Below are positions 9,303 through 17,835 of a DNA stretch of 64,000 nt, piece after piece. The stretch is from positions 1 to 64,000 of the forward strand of contig JAIOYV010000029.1 of the NCBI GenBank assembly GCA_021740905.1, in the 5' to 3' direction. The notes under the pieces are model-generated. The model saw only the letters and a program-made list of their open reading frames with translations. It did not search any database and was not told the origin of the DNA. Position numbers and translations under genes: made by a program. How positions within the stretch are numbered: the first letter of the stretch is position 1; each line of letters starts with the position of its first letter. The stretch is from Bacteroidales bacterium. GTDB lineage: Bacteria; Bacteroidota; Bacteroidia; Bacteroidales; M50B96.

Positions 9303-9833
9303 TTAAAATATTAGTTTGCATTTCTTTTTGATCACATTATTTGAATCTATAACATGTTCAAGACTTCTTGTGAAAAATCTAAAGAAAACAAAAAACGATG
9401 GAACTTCTAATATGCCACCTCCATAAAGATTAAAGGTATTAACATCTGAATTTTTATCCTGCAATACAAAAAGGTCATATAAAAAGTTGCCGACCTTTTG
9501 GTCTTTACTTTCATCTCTTTTACATAAATTATATGCCTCAGTTAATTTAGGATAGTAGATGTGTGACTTTGAATAAAATGAATCAATAACCTCTTGTTCG
9601 CAATACTTTTTTAACACAAAACTATGCAAATCATCTCTTTGTTGATTTGTATCAAGAGCCATTGAAAATATCCATAAAGCATAAATTACTGAATCCTCTT
9701 TAAGACGCTTTAAATCAACATTAGGGTTTAATTCAAATACTTCTTTTTCAAATTTTCCTCTTATAAAGTTCACTCGATCTGCATAAAATTCAATATATTT
9801 TTGATAATCCAATTTTATTTTAAATAGTCTCAT
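9303..9833 (-). CDS. Hypothetical protein
   Basis: A 176-residue, AT-rich, probably cytoplasmic helical protein beginning MRLFKIKLDYQKYIEFYADR. It is rich in aromatic and charged residues (YFEKEVF-like pattern, LYDLFVLQDKNSD, FFVFFRFFTRSLEHV) and has no signal peptide. It is convergent with the HEPN-like gene and followed by dispersed repeats. No family is recognised. Confidence 0.55.
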   Translation of the reverse strand: MRLFKIKLDYQKYIEFYADRVNFIRGKFEKEVFELNPNVDLKRLKEDSVIYALWIFSMALDTNQQRDDLHSFVLKKYCEQEVIDSFYSKSHIYYPKLTEAYNLCKRDESKDQKVGNFLYDLFVLQDKNSDVNTFNLYGGGILEVPSFFVFFRFFTRSLEHVIDSNNVIKKKCKLIF

Positions 9834-9891
9834 TTTTCAATTTTTTACTTTAGAGTTTCTTTTCTTACCCGCTTGTCAATCTCGTTGTTCG

Positions 9892-9932
9892 GTCGAGCCT
9901 GTCGAAGCCCCCGTTGCCTGAACTTGTCGAAG
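9892..9932. repeat. Short dispersed repeat of the TGTCGAAG type
   Basis: GGTCGAGCCTGTCGAAG is followed by CCTGAACTTGTCGAAGG within 41 bases. Paired units of this kind are scattered between genes in many Bacteroidota genomes. It sits between the end of the ParE-like gene and the hypothetical gene above. Confidence 0.45.
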
Positions 9933-9940
9933 GTAAACTT

Positions 9941-10246
9941 CTAATCGATCGTCTTAATTCTACGGGCTAAATCCCTTGCACCATGATGAACCATTAATAT
10001 ATCAATCCTATTTAAGTTTACAACCCGGTATATTATTCGGTAATTCCCTTCAATAAGTTCACGGATATCGGGCTTGTCAATTTCTTCAACTATTTTTCCG
10101 ATTTCTATGAAGGACTTTAAAATTTGGGTTCTTTCTTTTATCCTGTCAACTTGAAGCCTGGCATACCTTTTTGAATCCGAAGAAATATAATCGTAGATTT
10201 CCTTCAAATCAGTTTTCGCTTCTATCAACCACTTTATTTGAACCAT
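9941..10246 (-). CDS. parE: ParE/RelE-family toxin
   Basis: A 101-residue protein with the ParE plasmid-stabilisation pattern: MVQIKWLIEAKTDLKEIYDYI (strand, then helix), the charged helix through RIKERTQILKSF, then IRELIEGNYRIIYRV and the C-terminal strand IDILMVHHGARDL. ParE toxins poison DNA gyrase and RelE relatives cut mRNA; this fold alone does not settle which. It overlaps its antitoxin gene by 13 bases (10234-10246). Length and motifs are complete. Confidence 0.88.
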   Translation of the reverse strand: MVQIKWLIEAKTDLKEIYDYISSDSKRYARLQVDRIKERTQILKSFIEIGKIVEEIDKPDIRELIEGNYRIIYRVVNLNRIDILMVHHGARDLARRIKTID

Positions 10247-10416
10247 TCCTGCATTTCTTTTTCTAAGTCTTGTTCGCTTATGGTTTCATTATTATTGGAT
10301 TGCTCAATCCTTTTTTCGAGTTTATCCACAAAAACCAATCGATCGATTAACTCATCTATTGAAAGAACATCAGGAAATTTGCTAATGTGTGATTTCAGTT
10401 TTTCTTTTGTTATCAT
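10234..10416 (-). CDS. Antitoxin partner of the ParE-like toxin
   Basis: A 60-residue acidic protein, MITKEKLKSHISKFPDVLSI at the N-terminus, with a helical middle (IDELIDRLVFVDKLEKRIEQ) and a C-terminal EMQEWFK tail of the kind that wraps a ParE toxin. It lies first in the operon and overlaps the toxin gene. The role is inferred from size, order and overlap. Confidence 0.75.
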   Translation of the reverse strand: MITKEKLKSHISKFPDVLSIDELIDRLVFVDKLEKRIEQSNNNETISEQDLEKEMQEWFK

Positions 10417-10481
10417 TTTTATCTATTTTATTTCCAAAGCTACCATTTATTTTCTAATTGCCCAACTACTATATACGCCCA

Positions 10482-10682
10482 CAACGCTAGTGCGAATTTG
10501 CAATTCGTGCCATACCTGATCTGGTTTAGCTTATAAAAAATCACAGCATTACATACACCAAAGTCAATTGCTTGGTGTCGTTTCTCCAAAAACAGAAATC
10601 CCAGTTACCACATGATAGTATGTTTTGGAAATTATGGGGAAGGGTTGAAGTGGGCACGACTTGTAAATTCACGCCATCGTTG
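10482..10682. mobile_element. MITE-like element, copy A
   Basis: About 200 bases bounded by inverted repeats. The left end at 10492-10511 is GCGAATTTGCAATTCGTGCC; the right end at 10653-10675 reads, on the reverse strand, as nearly the same, and CGTTG extends the match outward. It has no coding capacity. A diverged second copy lies at 11366-11546, sharing the internal stretches CCATACCTGAT and TATGTTTTGGAAATTAT. Size, terminal repeats and two copies fit a non-autonomous transposable element; no matching transposase is in the window. A hairpin (GAAGTT-TTTT-AACTTC) lies just outside at 10695-10710. Confidence 0.6.
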
Positions 10683-10774
10683 GCAACGCTTGGCGAAGTT
10701 TTTTAACTTCGTCGCCCTTGGGGTCTGGAATATTTCGTATTTTTGTGTTACCTAATTGCACAAAATTATTGTCT

Positions 10775-10978
10775 ATGCTTGTAACACTTGATATACAGAA
10801 ACATCAGCTTCGTGCCATCCAGGAATTAGCAAGTTTGCTGGAAATTAAAATTCATATAGAACCTGAGCTAAGTGAAGAGCAAGAAAACCATGCATTGTAT
10901 ATGGCGATGCAGGACGGGGATCAGTCAATTTTGAATGAAAAAGAGCTGCAAGATTTCAATGCCTGGTTAAATGACTAA
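10775..10978 (+). CDS. Antitoxin of a RelE/YafQ-type pair
   Basis: A 67-residue protein from the ATG at 10775 (MLVTLDIQKHQLRAIQELAS); the upstream extension to 10718 is unlikely. A short N-terminal strand is followed by helices and an acidic tail (EPELSEEQENHALYMAMQDG, then FNAWLND). This is the shape of the small antitoxins that precede RelE-type toxins in Bacteroidota. The toxin gene follows after 76 bases, a slightly wide gap. The module lies between two MITE-like copies. Confidence 0.65.
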   Translation: MLVTLDIQKHQLRAIQELASLLEIKIHIEPELSEEQENHALYMAMQDGDQSILNEKELQDFNAWLND

Positions 10979-11054
10979 GCAATCAGCCAACCTCAGATCA
11001 GGTCTCATTCCGTATCAAAATTGATAATCTCTTATCAAGTAAAGGAAAAGCTGT

Positions 11055-11324
11055 ATGAAATATCAGGTCTCAAAACAGTTTGCAAAGGATGCTTACAAAA
11101 GTACTGCCTATAAAGTAAAATTGAAGGAAACAATAGCGAATATTGAATTTGCCGATTCCATTGCCGAAATAATAAACTGTTCTAAAATGACCGGGCACAA
11201 AGAATTTTTTAAAATAAGAGTAGGAAGCTTTCGATTGGGATTTGAATTAGCGGGCGTTACGATTATTCTCAGAAGATTCCTTCATAGAAAAGATATTTAT
11301 AAGTATTTTCCACCAAAGAAATGA
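11055..11324 (+). CDS. RelE-superfamily mRNA interferase-type toxin
   Basis: An 89-residue protein with clear RelE-like C-terminal motifs: FFKIRVGSFRLGFELAG, then LRRFLHRKDIYKYFP. The N-terminal MKYQVSKQFAKDAYKS is the usual basic strand-helix start. Related toxins cut mRNA in the ribosome. The arginine and histidine positions of the C-terminal HRKDIYK motif are intact, so it could be active. Confidence 0.85.
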   Translation: MKYQVSKQFAKDAYKSTAYKVKLKETIANIEFADSIAEIINCSKMTGHKEFFKIRVGSFRLGFELAGVTIILRRFLHRKDIYKYFPPKK

Positions 11325-11365
11325 AAATTAAAACCATTACTATGACTGACAGCATCCCCATGCTT

Positions 11366-11546
11366 GCGCCAATTTGCAATCGGTGCCATACCTGATTCTA
11401 ATTTTACTTGTAAGAAATAACTGCATTGCGCCAAAGATTAATTGGCTTTTAGTCGATTCTACAAAAACGGAAATCACAGTTACCGCATGATTGTATGTTT
11501 TGGAAATTATCGGGAAGGGTTGAAATAGGCACGAATTGCAAATTTA
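11366..11546. mobile_element. MITE-like element, copy B
   Basis: About 180 bases with ends GCGCCAATTTGCAATCGGTG (left, 11366) and GGCACGAATTGCAAATTTA (right, 11528-11546), inverted relative to each other. Internal matches to copy A include CCATACCTGAT near 11386 and a long shared block from about 11474 to 11526. No coding frame. It closes the interval holding the RelE-type module. Confidence 0.58.
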
Positions 11547-11562
11547 GAATACCAAAAAACTT

Positions 11563-11570
11563 TATCTTTG
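11563..11570 (+). promoter_or_regulatory. Candidate -7 box
   Basis: TATCTTTG matches TAnnTTTG. It is 23 bases before a 19-codon frame at 11594-11653 and about 125 bases before the lipoprotein start at 11695. Confidence 0.3.
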
Positions 11571-11593
11571 AGAATTGTCTTAAAACTTGAATT

Positions 11594-11653
11594 ATGAGTG
11601 ATGCTGATTTGAAATTAGAACTACTCCGCCTTATTATTATGATTATGCACTGA
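11594..11653 (+). pseudogene. Possible truncated antitoxin start (19 codons)
   Basis: MSDADLKLELLRLIIMIMH then stop. The opening resembles the start of small Bacteroidota antitoxins (xxLKLELxRLI), but the frame ends at once and no toxin follows. Together with the promoter-like box it may be the stub of a lost module. Support is weak. Confidence 0.25.
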
Positions 11654-11694
11654 AAATAATTGACACACTTTAAAATTTAAAATAATGAATAATT

Positions 11695-13140
11695 ATGAAA
11701 GATCTTCATGTAGTCTGGATTCTATTAATAATGAGTATTATCGTTTCATGTTCAAAAGAGGATGATTCGCAAAATAATCTAACCAATGGATTTGAATTTG
11801 ATGGAAAGAATTATGTGATTAAAGATGGAATCTTTGTTGATTTAGGATCAGAGGTGAGTTACAATCACTGTGAAATAGTATTAACGGATTCTGCGATCAC
11901 GGAAGGGGTCGATAGATTTAAAAACTCTTCCTATATTATTGTATTTGAAATATATGCACCAGGAAATAGCTTTTCAGCCGGAATATTTCAGTTAAACGGA
12001 ATTGAAGAAAATGAAGTCACTTTAATCTTTGATACAAACAATAATGATGAATTTGATAATGATGATTTGTTTTATAATTCAGTTTCAGGCACAGTTAAAG
12101 TAACTGGAACCGTTGGCAATTTATCAATATCTTTTAATGCTGATTTAGAAAAAAACTCATTTGAGGATTTACCCGGGGATGATTTTAAAATTAGTGGTTC
12201 ATTTTCAAGTATTATAAAATCAGAAATTAGAATTCCTGGGGTCGAAATATCCTGTAATTTGGAAAGCTCAATCTATGATAATCAAGTTTTTGTTGACCTT
12301 CAGCCCGACACTTGTGAAGTTGTTCACACAAACAGTAATGATGAATGGCATCTTGGATTTGAAACTGACCCTAGTGGAACTCATGTTATTCTTAATTCCT
12401 CAAATCTTATGCGAATTGGCAGGACAGGACAATCCTCTTTTGATGATGTAATTGGGATTGACAATGATATAGTCTGGCGTTATGATCTTTCTGATGGGAA
12501 CTTGGACTCAACAGCTATTGGAAATTGGTTTACCATCTTAGGAAATGATACAATCTATTCCAATCAAGTTTTTTTACTCGCTTCAAACGATGGTTTAAAT
12601 TACAGCGTGTTCAAAAAATTTAAGCTAACAAGTGTCAACTCAACAAAATTTCATTTACAGTTCGCAAATATTGATGGCACTAACTTTCAGGAAATGACTA
12701 TTGAAAAGGACTTATCTGTTAAATTTGTTCGAATTAGTTTTAATAATGATGGCTATGTTGTTTATCAACCAAAAGCTGATGAATGGGATATTTTATTCTC
12801 ACAATATGCCACAACATTATTTGATATCGATGGAACTGCGGCTCCTTACAATGTGCGAGGAGTATTAATAAATGAAAGTGGTGTTCGTGTCGCTGTTGAT
12901 TCTATAATGACATTTGATTCCATTACAATTGATCAAATTAATAATATGGAGTTTAGTGATAGCCGTGATGCAATTGGCTATGAATGGAAGTACTACGATG
13001 AGGGCGAATACAAAATGAATACAAAACTTACCTATGTCATTCGTGATATGGAAGGTCTTTATTACAAACTCAAGTTCATCGATTATTACAACGAACAGGG
13101 CCAGAAAGGTTACCCAAGATTTGTTTTTCAGAAACTATAA
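11695..13140 (+). CDS. Surface or periplasmic lipoprotein, unknown function
   Basis: A 481-residue protein with a lipoprotein signal: hydrophobic WILLIMSIIVSC with the lipobox cysteine at residue 19, followed by SKEDDSQ. The acidic residues after the cysteine fit Bacteroidota surface lipoprotein export, though this is inference. The mature part is beta-rich, with many short D/N-rich strands and a repeated aspartate stretch (DTNNNDEFDNDD) that could bind calcium. No enzyme motif is seen. It stands alone between repeats and secreted-protein genes. Confidence 0.7.
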   Translation: MKDLHVVWILLIMSIIVSCSKEDDSQNNLTNGFEFDGKNYVIKDGIFVDLGSEVSYNHCEIVLTDSAITEGVDRFKNSSYIIVFEIYAPGNSFSAGIFQLNGIEENEVTLIFDTNNNDEFDNDDLFYNSVSGTVKVTGTVGNLSISFNADLEKNSFEDLPGDDFKISGSFSSIIKSEIRIPGVEISCNLESSIYDNQVFVDLQPDTCEVVHTNSNDEWHLGFETDPSGTHVILNSSNLMRIGRTGQSSFDDVIGIDNDIVWRYDLSDGNLDSTAIGNWFTILGNDTIYSNQVFLLASNDGLNYSVFKKFKLTSVNSTKFHLQFANIDGTNFQEMTIEKDLSVKFVRISFNNDGYVVYQPKADEWDILFSQYATTLFDIDGTAAPYNVRGVLINESGVRVAVDSIMTFDSITIDQINNMEFSDSRDAIGYEWKYYDEGEYKMNTKLTYVIRDMEGLYYKLKFIDYYNEQGQKGYPRFVFQKL

Positions 13141-13368
13141 ATTAGTTTCATATTTAGCATTATTACAAATCCTCGAAGTCCACTATGGAAAGAAATCGAC
13201 CAATTGGTATGAGTACACTGGTGAGTCAATTATCTCCGATGCAAGCATGGACAGATTGTTTGCCAGTGCACATCAATTTAACCATGAAAATCAATCAAAT
13301 ATATCTTTCTTGCTTTAGTGTTCATAAAATAAACTCATTAATTCCTATTTACAGATTTCCTTATTTCC

Positions 13369-14096
13369 CTAATTAAAAACTCTCAGATAGGTTCCATCAA
13401 AGCTAGTCCTATAACTTTTTAGCGGATAAGTAGCAGGGCCTCTAACTACCGAACCATCAAGGAGCAGGTATTTGGATTTACAACACAGCGTATCGACTGC
13501 AAAAACCCCGGAGTTGTCTACTTTTACCTGGCAATTTTCTTCAACCGGGTAAGTGCATGTTCGATCGTAAGCTGCAAAATCGGTGTCGGATATCCGATAA
13601 ATCAAAATCCCATTAGCACCTCCTATTACGGTAATCGAATTTCCAGGAACGAGTAATGCGGCATATTCCGGGTCGAAAACCGCGATTGTAAAATTGACAT
13701 AAACAGAATCGACATAATCAGATGTAGTAAATACTTCTTGGTTTCCATAACCAGGACCATCACTATTTATGGCAAATGCCCTTACATAATATTCGGTATT
13801 TATATCGAGCCCGGTAATTATACTTTCGAAACTTTCCGAGCCCATGCCATCCGTTGTTCTACTGTTTGTTATAGTTGGATTAGGAGTTGTGCTCCAGCAT
13901 ACACCCTTTTCAACAATACTATGGCCTCCATCATTAGTTATAGTACCACCAGTGATTGCCGAGTGGCGTGTGATAGCAGCAACATTTTCAGTTATTACTT
14001 CGGGGAGTTGTTTCCGAGGGTTGTTGTTTTCTGATTCACAATGAACAGGATGCTGAGAACAAGAACAATCAAATAGATGGATACTATTTTTTTCAT
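13369..14096 (-). pseudogene. Rieske-like lipoprotein with a fibronectin-type module, frameshifted at the signal peptide
   Basis: The signal sequence MKKIVSIYLIVLVLSILF starts at 14096 in one frame, while the mature part (CESENNNPRKQLPEV onwards) runs in another. The frames cross just before the presumed lipobox cysteine (about 14040-14046). Residues about 35-125 form a fibronectin-III-like module (GVCWSTTPNPTI, GLDINTEYYVRAFA). The C-terminal 100 residues align with Rieske domains: CTYP where CxH is expected, LCCKSKYLLLDGS where CxxH(G)S is expected, then GPATYPLKSY. Both cluster-binding histidines are absent, so a [2Fe-2S] cluster is unlikely. A sequencing error could explain the frameshift but not the missing ligands. 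Confidence 0.65.
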
Positions 14097-14138
14097 ACCG
14101 AGACACATTTAAGTTAGTATTTATTTATTGTAATGGTT

Positions 14139-15992
14139 TTACCGATTGAGGATCACTTTTTTTGTAATAACTTGCATGTTGTTGGTTAAAGTGATAAAGT
14201 ATATTCCATTCGAATTCCCTTCAAAATCAATCAAGTTCGTTTTATTATCTTTTTTGGTTTGAGAAATTCCAACTTCCATCCCCATTGAATTGTATACCTT
14301 AATTTGATAGTCCTCACTTTTATTTGAACCATACAAGATGCTTATTTCACCCTTTGTTGGATTGGGGAACAAGGATACGTTTTCGTGTTCGGAACTAATA
14401 TCCTGATTGTTAGTATATGCAAGGATTATAAGTTCAACTCCCAGACTTGTATGGAACCCTCCTGCAACGGCCAAATCCTCCGATTTTATCCAATTGTTAT
14501 TGTGGTACATGTGCATTGTTGATGGGCCTGTTGGGCCACGATCGGCAGCCATGCTACAAGCAAATTGGTCGTTGCCAATGGGCAGAATTTCATATCCAAC
14601 AAAAACTTTGTTTAATCCGGTAATGTCAATAATGGAATCAAAGAGAACTGTATAAATAGTGCCGAATGCACCGGCAGGTAGATTTTCAATAGCAATTTCT
14701 TTTGTGCTTAATAATAAGTCGGGAGAATTTAATCCGGTCCAAACTTTAAAGGACACGATCGAACTCGGAGAACTAGCCTGTGAAATGCGAACATAAGCAT
14801 TGAGTCCAAAAAGCTGATTATAGTTTGATCTGTTTAGTGTGAATTCATCGGCATATTGGCTTATATTCAAATTGTTTACACCAGGAATAATACCTCCCCC
14901 AGGTAAATTTTCAACCACCAGGGTATCATAAGCATTTAAATTTGAAATTGTATCACACCCTTCTGCTATAGATCCTCCTTCCAACACTGTAATGTAACTG
15001 AACTTAGTCAGATAGGTAGTTCCCCAATTATTTGATGTTGAAAGGTACACATTAAATATTCCCGGAAAGTTGTATTTTATGAATGTAGGACTTTGATCAA
15101 CCGATTGAACAGGATTACCTCCTACAAATGTCCATTGCCAAGTGTCTGGATTATAGGTTGAGATGTCGATGAAATTTATTGAATCGCCCGCATAAATTAT
15201 GGTTTGCGATGCATAAAAATAGGGAACCGGAGGGCCGGGAGCAACAACAGTAATTGAATCAAATATTGAATGAGTTTCCGTGCCATTGGTTACTGTTAAA
15301 GTAACACCATAAGTACCTACCGTGGAGAATAGAACATCCACCGTTGAATCGTTTGAGGTATTTGGAATCCCTCCATCAAAAGCCCATTGCCGTGATGTTA
15401 TGTTGCCTACTGTATGGTCTGTAAAGGTGGTTGTGAAATTAACAAACGCGGTTACAGGCTCGATACCATAGGTGGGGTTTAGCATACCCATGCAAGGCTG
15501 TAGAATTCCTCCATGGTTCTCAATAATTGAATCCATAGTACTAATGTCCATTCCTTGTTCAAGAATAGTTTTATCTGGTGCTATGAGTACGGCTGTAGGA
15601 TACATTGTAACGTTGTAATCAAAACAAACCATGTTTGCACCTCCATCTATACCGCTTATTGATGGCATCCACATATTGTAGGTAAACCTAAAAGCATCCA
15701 CTTCGGCATTTGTGTCTCCATTATTGATGCCCAGGAAAACAACGTTTCCAGTATTGCAACCAAAATTGATGTACGCCTGGTTGATAGTAGGGGCAACATT
15801 TTGGCAAGCACCACAAGTTGTAAAGAAAAAATTGAGTACAACGTAATTGCCATTATTCAGGTAATCAAATAAATTATGTTGCGCTCCATCAGTATCTGTA
15901 TGTGTAAAGTCGACAGCTGTTGTAAGCACTGTTTGGGCATAGAGGGAGACACATATTGCAAAACCAATAATCGAGAGGGCTATTTTTTTCAT
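14139..15992 (-). CDS. Type IX-secreted protein with thioredoxin-like and PKD domains
   Basis: A 617-residue protein with a Sec signal peptide (ALSIIGFAICVSLYAQ). Residues about 25-165 form an AhpC/TSA thioredoxin-like domain with the redox pair in TTCGACQN and a cis-proline-like MYPTAV. Two PKD domains follow (about 180-345: RQWAFDGGIPNTS and WQWTFVGGNPVQS). A beta-rich region comes next, then a Por sorting tail of about 80 residues (LFPNPTKGEIS to ITKKVILNR). The sorting tail directs export by the type IX system and attachment to or release from the surface. A thiol-disulphide role at the cell surface is inferred. Confidence 0.85.
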   Translation of the reverse strand: MKKIALSIIGFAICVSLYAQTVLTTAVDFTHTDTDGAQHNLFDYLNNGNYVVLNFFFTTCGACQNVAPTINQAYINFGCNTGNVVFLGINNGDTNAEVDAFRFTYNMWMPSISGIDGGANMVCFDYNVTMYPTAVLIAPDKTILEQGMDISTMDSIIENHGGILQPCMGMLNPTYGIEPVTAFVNFTTTFTDHTVGNITSRQWAFDGGIPNTSNDSTVDVLFSTVGTYGVTLTVTNGTETHSIFDSITVVAPGPPVPYFYASQTIIYAGDSINFIDISTYNPDTWQWTFVGGNPVQSVDQSPTFIKYNFPGIFNVYLSTSNNWGTTYLTKFSYITVLEGGSIAEGCDTISNLNAYDTLVVENLPGGGIIPGVNNLNISQYADEFTLNRSNYNQLFGLNAYVRISQASSPSSIVSFKVWTGLNSPDLLLSTKEIAIENLPAGAFGTIYTVLFDSIIDITGLNKVFVGYEILPIGNDQFACSMAADRGPTGPSTMHMYHNNNWIKSEDLAVAGGFHTSLGVELIILAYTNNQDISSEHENVSLFPNPTKGEISILYGSNKSEDYQIKVYNSMGMEVGISQTKKDNKTNLIDFEGNSNGIYFITLTNNMQVITKKVILNR

Positions 15993-16050
15993 TACTACAA
16001 TGTTTAATGTTCGTTAAAATATTCACAAATGTAGAATAATTTTCCTTTTG

Positions 16051-16090
16051 CTCCCTCAGCTACCGAATGATTGCATCGGGTGGTTTAGTT
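16051..16090. repeat. Dispersed repeat copy (GATTGCATC type)
   Basis: CAGCTACCGAATGATTGCATC followed by GGGTGGTTTAG matches the unit near 7477-7506 with a few changes. It lies in the 258-base gap between divergent genes. Confidence 0.5.
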
Positions 16091-16250
16091 GAAAACCAAA
16101 CTCTTTCATCACATATCAGAAAAGTGGTAAATTTAGGCTATGGAAATGGAACCTAAAAGCTCGCGACAAGGAAAGTAATTTAATTTTTCCAACTTTGTAC
16201 GACCAATCATCGTAGTAGATCGCGATATTGATCATAGAAGAAAACAGAGT

Positions 16251-17813
16251 ATGAAATTGAATATGCGCCTAAAAAATATTGACACAGGACTAGCCCTTAG
16301 CCTGATTATCTACGTTGTTTTGGCTATCATCCTGTTGCCCCGCTATCAATATCAAATAAACCCCGATGGGGTTTCGTATATCGGGATTGCCCAGAAATAT
16401 ATGCATCTCGATTTTGCCAATGCCGTGAATGGTTTTTGGGGACCCATGCTTTCCTGGTTGTTGGTGCCTTTTTTGAAATTGGGCACTGCCCCTTTGCTCT
16501 CGGCCAAATTTTTATCCTTGTCTGTTGGCCTACTCGTTTTGTGGCAATCGAATGTCTTTTTTAAGATATTGAATATCGAAGATCATTCCCGAAAGGTATT
16601 GATGGTGTTGATGGCCGTGGTGGCATTGTATTTTGCTTTGTCCGTGATTACGCCTGATATTTTGATCGTATATTTCATTTTGGCCTACTTCAACATTATT
16701 TTCCGACAAGGCTATTCGAGCAGCAAACTCGCTGGGGTTTGGAGTGGAATATTTGGTGCTCTGTTGTATTTGACCAAATCGTATGGATTGCCATTTTTTG
16801 TGGTTCACTTCCTGGTTTTTAACCTTATTTTCTTTTTCTCCACAAAAGAAAAAACAGAAAAAATGAGAATTGGCACCCACTATATCTCTGGAATGGTGGT
16901 GTTTGTATTTATCAGTATTTTTTGGATATCCGCCATAAGCCAAAAATACGATCACTTTACCCTTGGCACTGCCGGGAGATATAATCACACCCTGATTGGC
17001 CCGCAATCGCTTGGGCATCCTCTCGGCCACCCCATGCACATTATGGGCTTTCTGCCTCCACCCAACAATACCGCCATCAGTGTTTGGGAAGATATCAGCA
17101 ATGTTGAGTTTCCGGGTTGGGAGCTGTTTGAGTCGTTCGATAATGTGATGTTTCAGGTAAAAACAATCCTGGCCAATTGGGTCGAGATTTTTACAATCCT
17201 TGAGAAGTTTTCATTTTTAGCGGTGGTGATTTTGATTTCCGCCTGGTTTTATCTGCGAAAGAACCGCAAGCTCTTTGTCAGCAACCCTATATTCCTGTTG
17301 ATAGTAAGCTTATTTATCCTGGTTGCAGGCTATTCTACCCTGTTGATCGTGAACAGGTATGTTTGGATGGGGATTATTATCCTTTTGGCAATGGGGGCAA
17401 AGCTTTTGGACGAATTTGAGGCACAGCGAAAAATCAAGCACAAATCGAAATTGATAATGACTTATATCCTGGCTGCCAGTTTTTTGATATTACCTGTTAG
17501 GAACCTTAAGATGAATCTTGATTATGGTATCCAGTTTTATAATTTCAGCAAGGCAATCTCAAAGTTTGGCATTGAAGGCCGGGTTGCTTCCAATATCTAT
17601 TGGCACGAGACCTTGTATGTGTCGTTTTATATGAATTGGAAATATTATGGCGAAATTGGGAGAGAGGCCAAAATTAAAGAAAGTCTTGAGAAAAATGAGA
17701 TTGATTACTTTCTAGTTTGGGGACAGGACAATAAACGATTGAAGTTTATTTCGAACTATGAGGAAATAACCAAAGGGGCGATTAAAGGTTTAAGAGTCTA
17801 CAAGTTGAAATAA
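16251..17813 (+). CDS. Polytopic membrane glycosyltransferase-like protein (GT-C type)
   Basis: A 520-residue protein with about ten membrane helices, beginning with LALSLIIYVVLAIILL. The first external loop contains NPDGVSYIGIAQKYM; an acidic residue in this place is the hallmark of GT-C glycosyltransferases such as ArnT and PMT relatives. The C-terminal 120 residues are soluble (ISKFGIEGRVASNIYWHE). Such enzymes move a sugar from a lipid carrier to proteins or lipids on the outer side of the inner membrane. The start may be 16251 or 16263. It stands alone; the substrate cannot be inferred. Confidence 0.65.
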   Translation: MKLNMRLKNIDTGLALSLIIYVVLAIILLPRYQYQINPDGVSYIGIAQKYMHLDFANAVNGFWGPMLSWLLVPFLKLGTAPLLSAKFLSLSVGLLVLWQSNVFFKILNIEDHSRKVLMVLMAVVALYFALSVITPDILIVYFILAYFNIIFRQGYSSSKLAGVWSGIFGALLYLTKSYGLPFFVVHFLVFNLIFFFSTKEKTEKMRIGTHYISGMVVFVFISIFWISAISQKYDHFTLGTAGRYNHTLIGPQSLGHPLGHPMHIMGFLPPPNNTAISVWEDISNVEFPGWELFESFDNVMFQVKTILANWVEIFTILEKFSFLAVVILISAWFYLRKNRKLFVSNPIFLLIVSLFILVAGYSTLLIVNRYVWMGIIILLAMGAKLLDEFEAQRKIKHKSKLIMTYILAASFLILPVRNLKMNLDYGIQFYNFSKAISKFGIEGRVASNIYWHETLYVSFYMNWKYYGEIGREAKIKESLEKNEIDYFLVWGQDNKRLKFISNYEEITKGAIKGLRVYKLK

Positions 17814-17835
17814 AAGTTGTCCGTTTGGAATAATT

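Noticed and set aside
13034-13318. Frame overlapping the end of the lipoprotein gene and running into the gap
   Set aside because: It begins inside a real gene in another frame and shows no domain; 13141-13368 appears non-coding.
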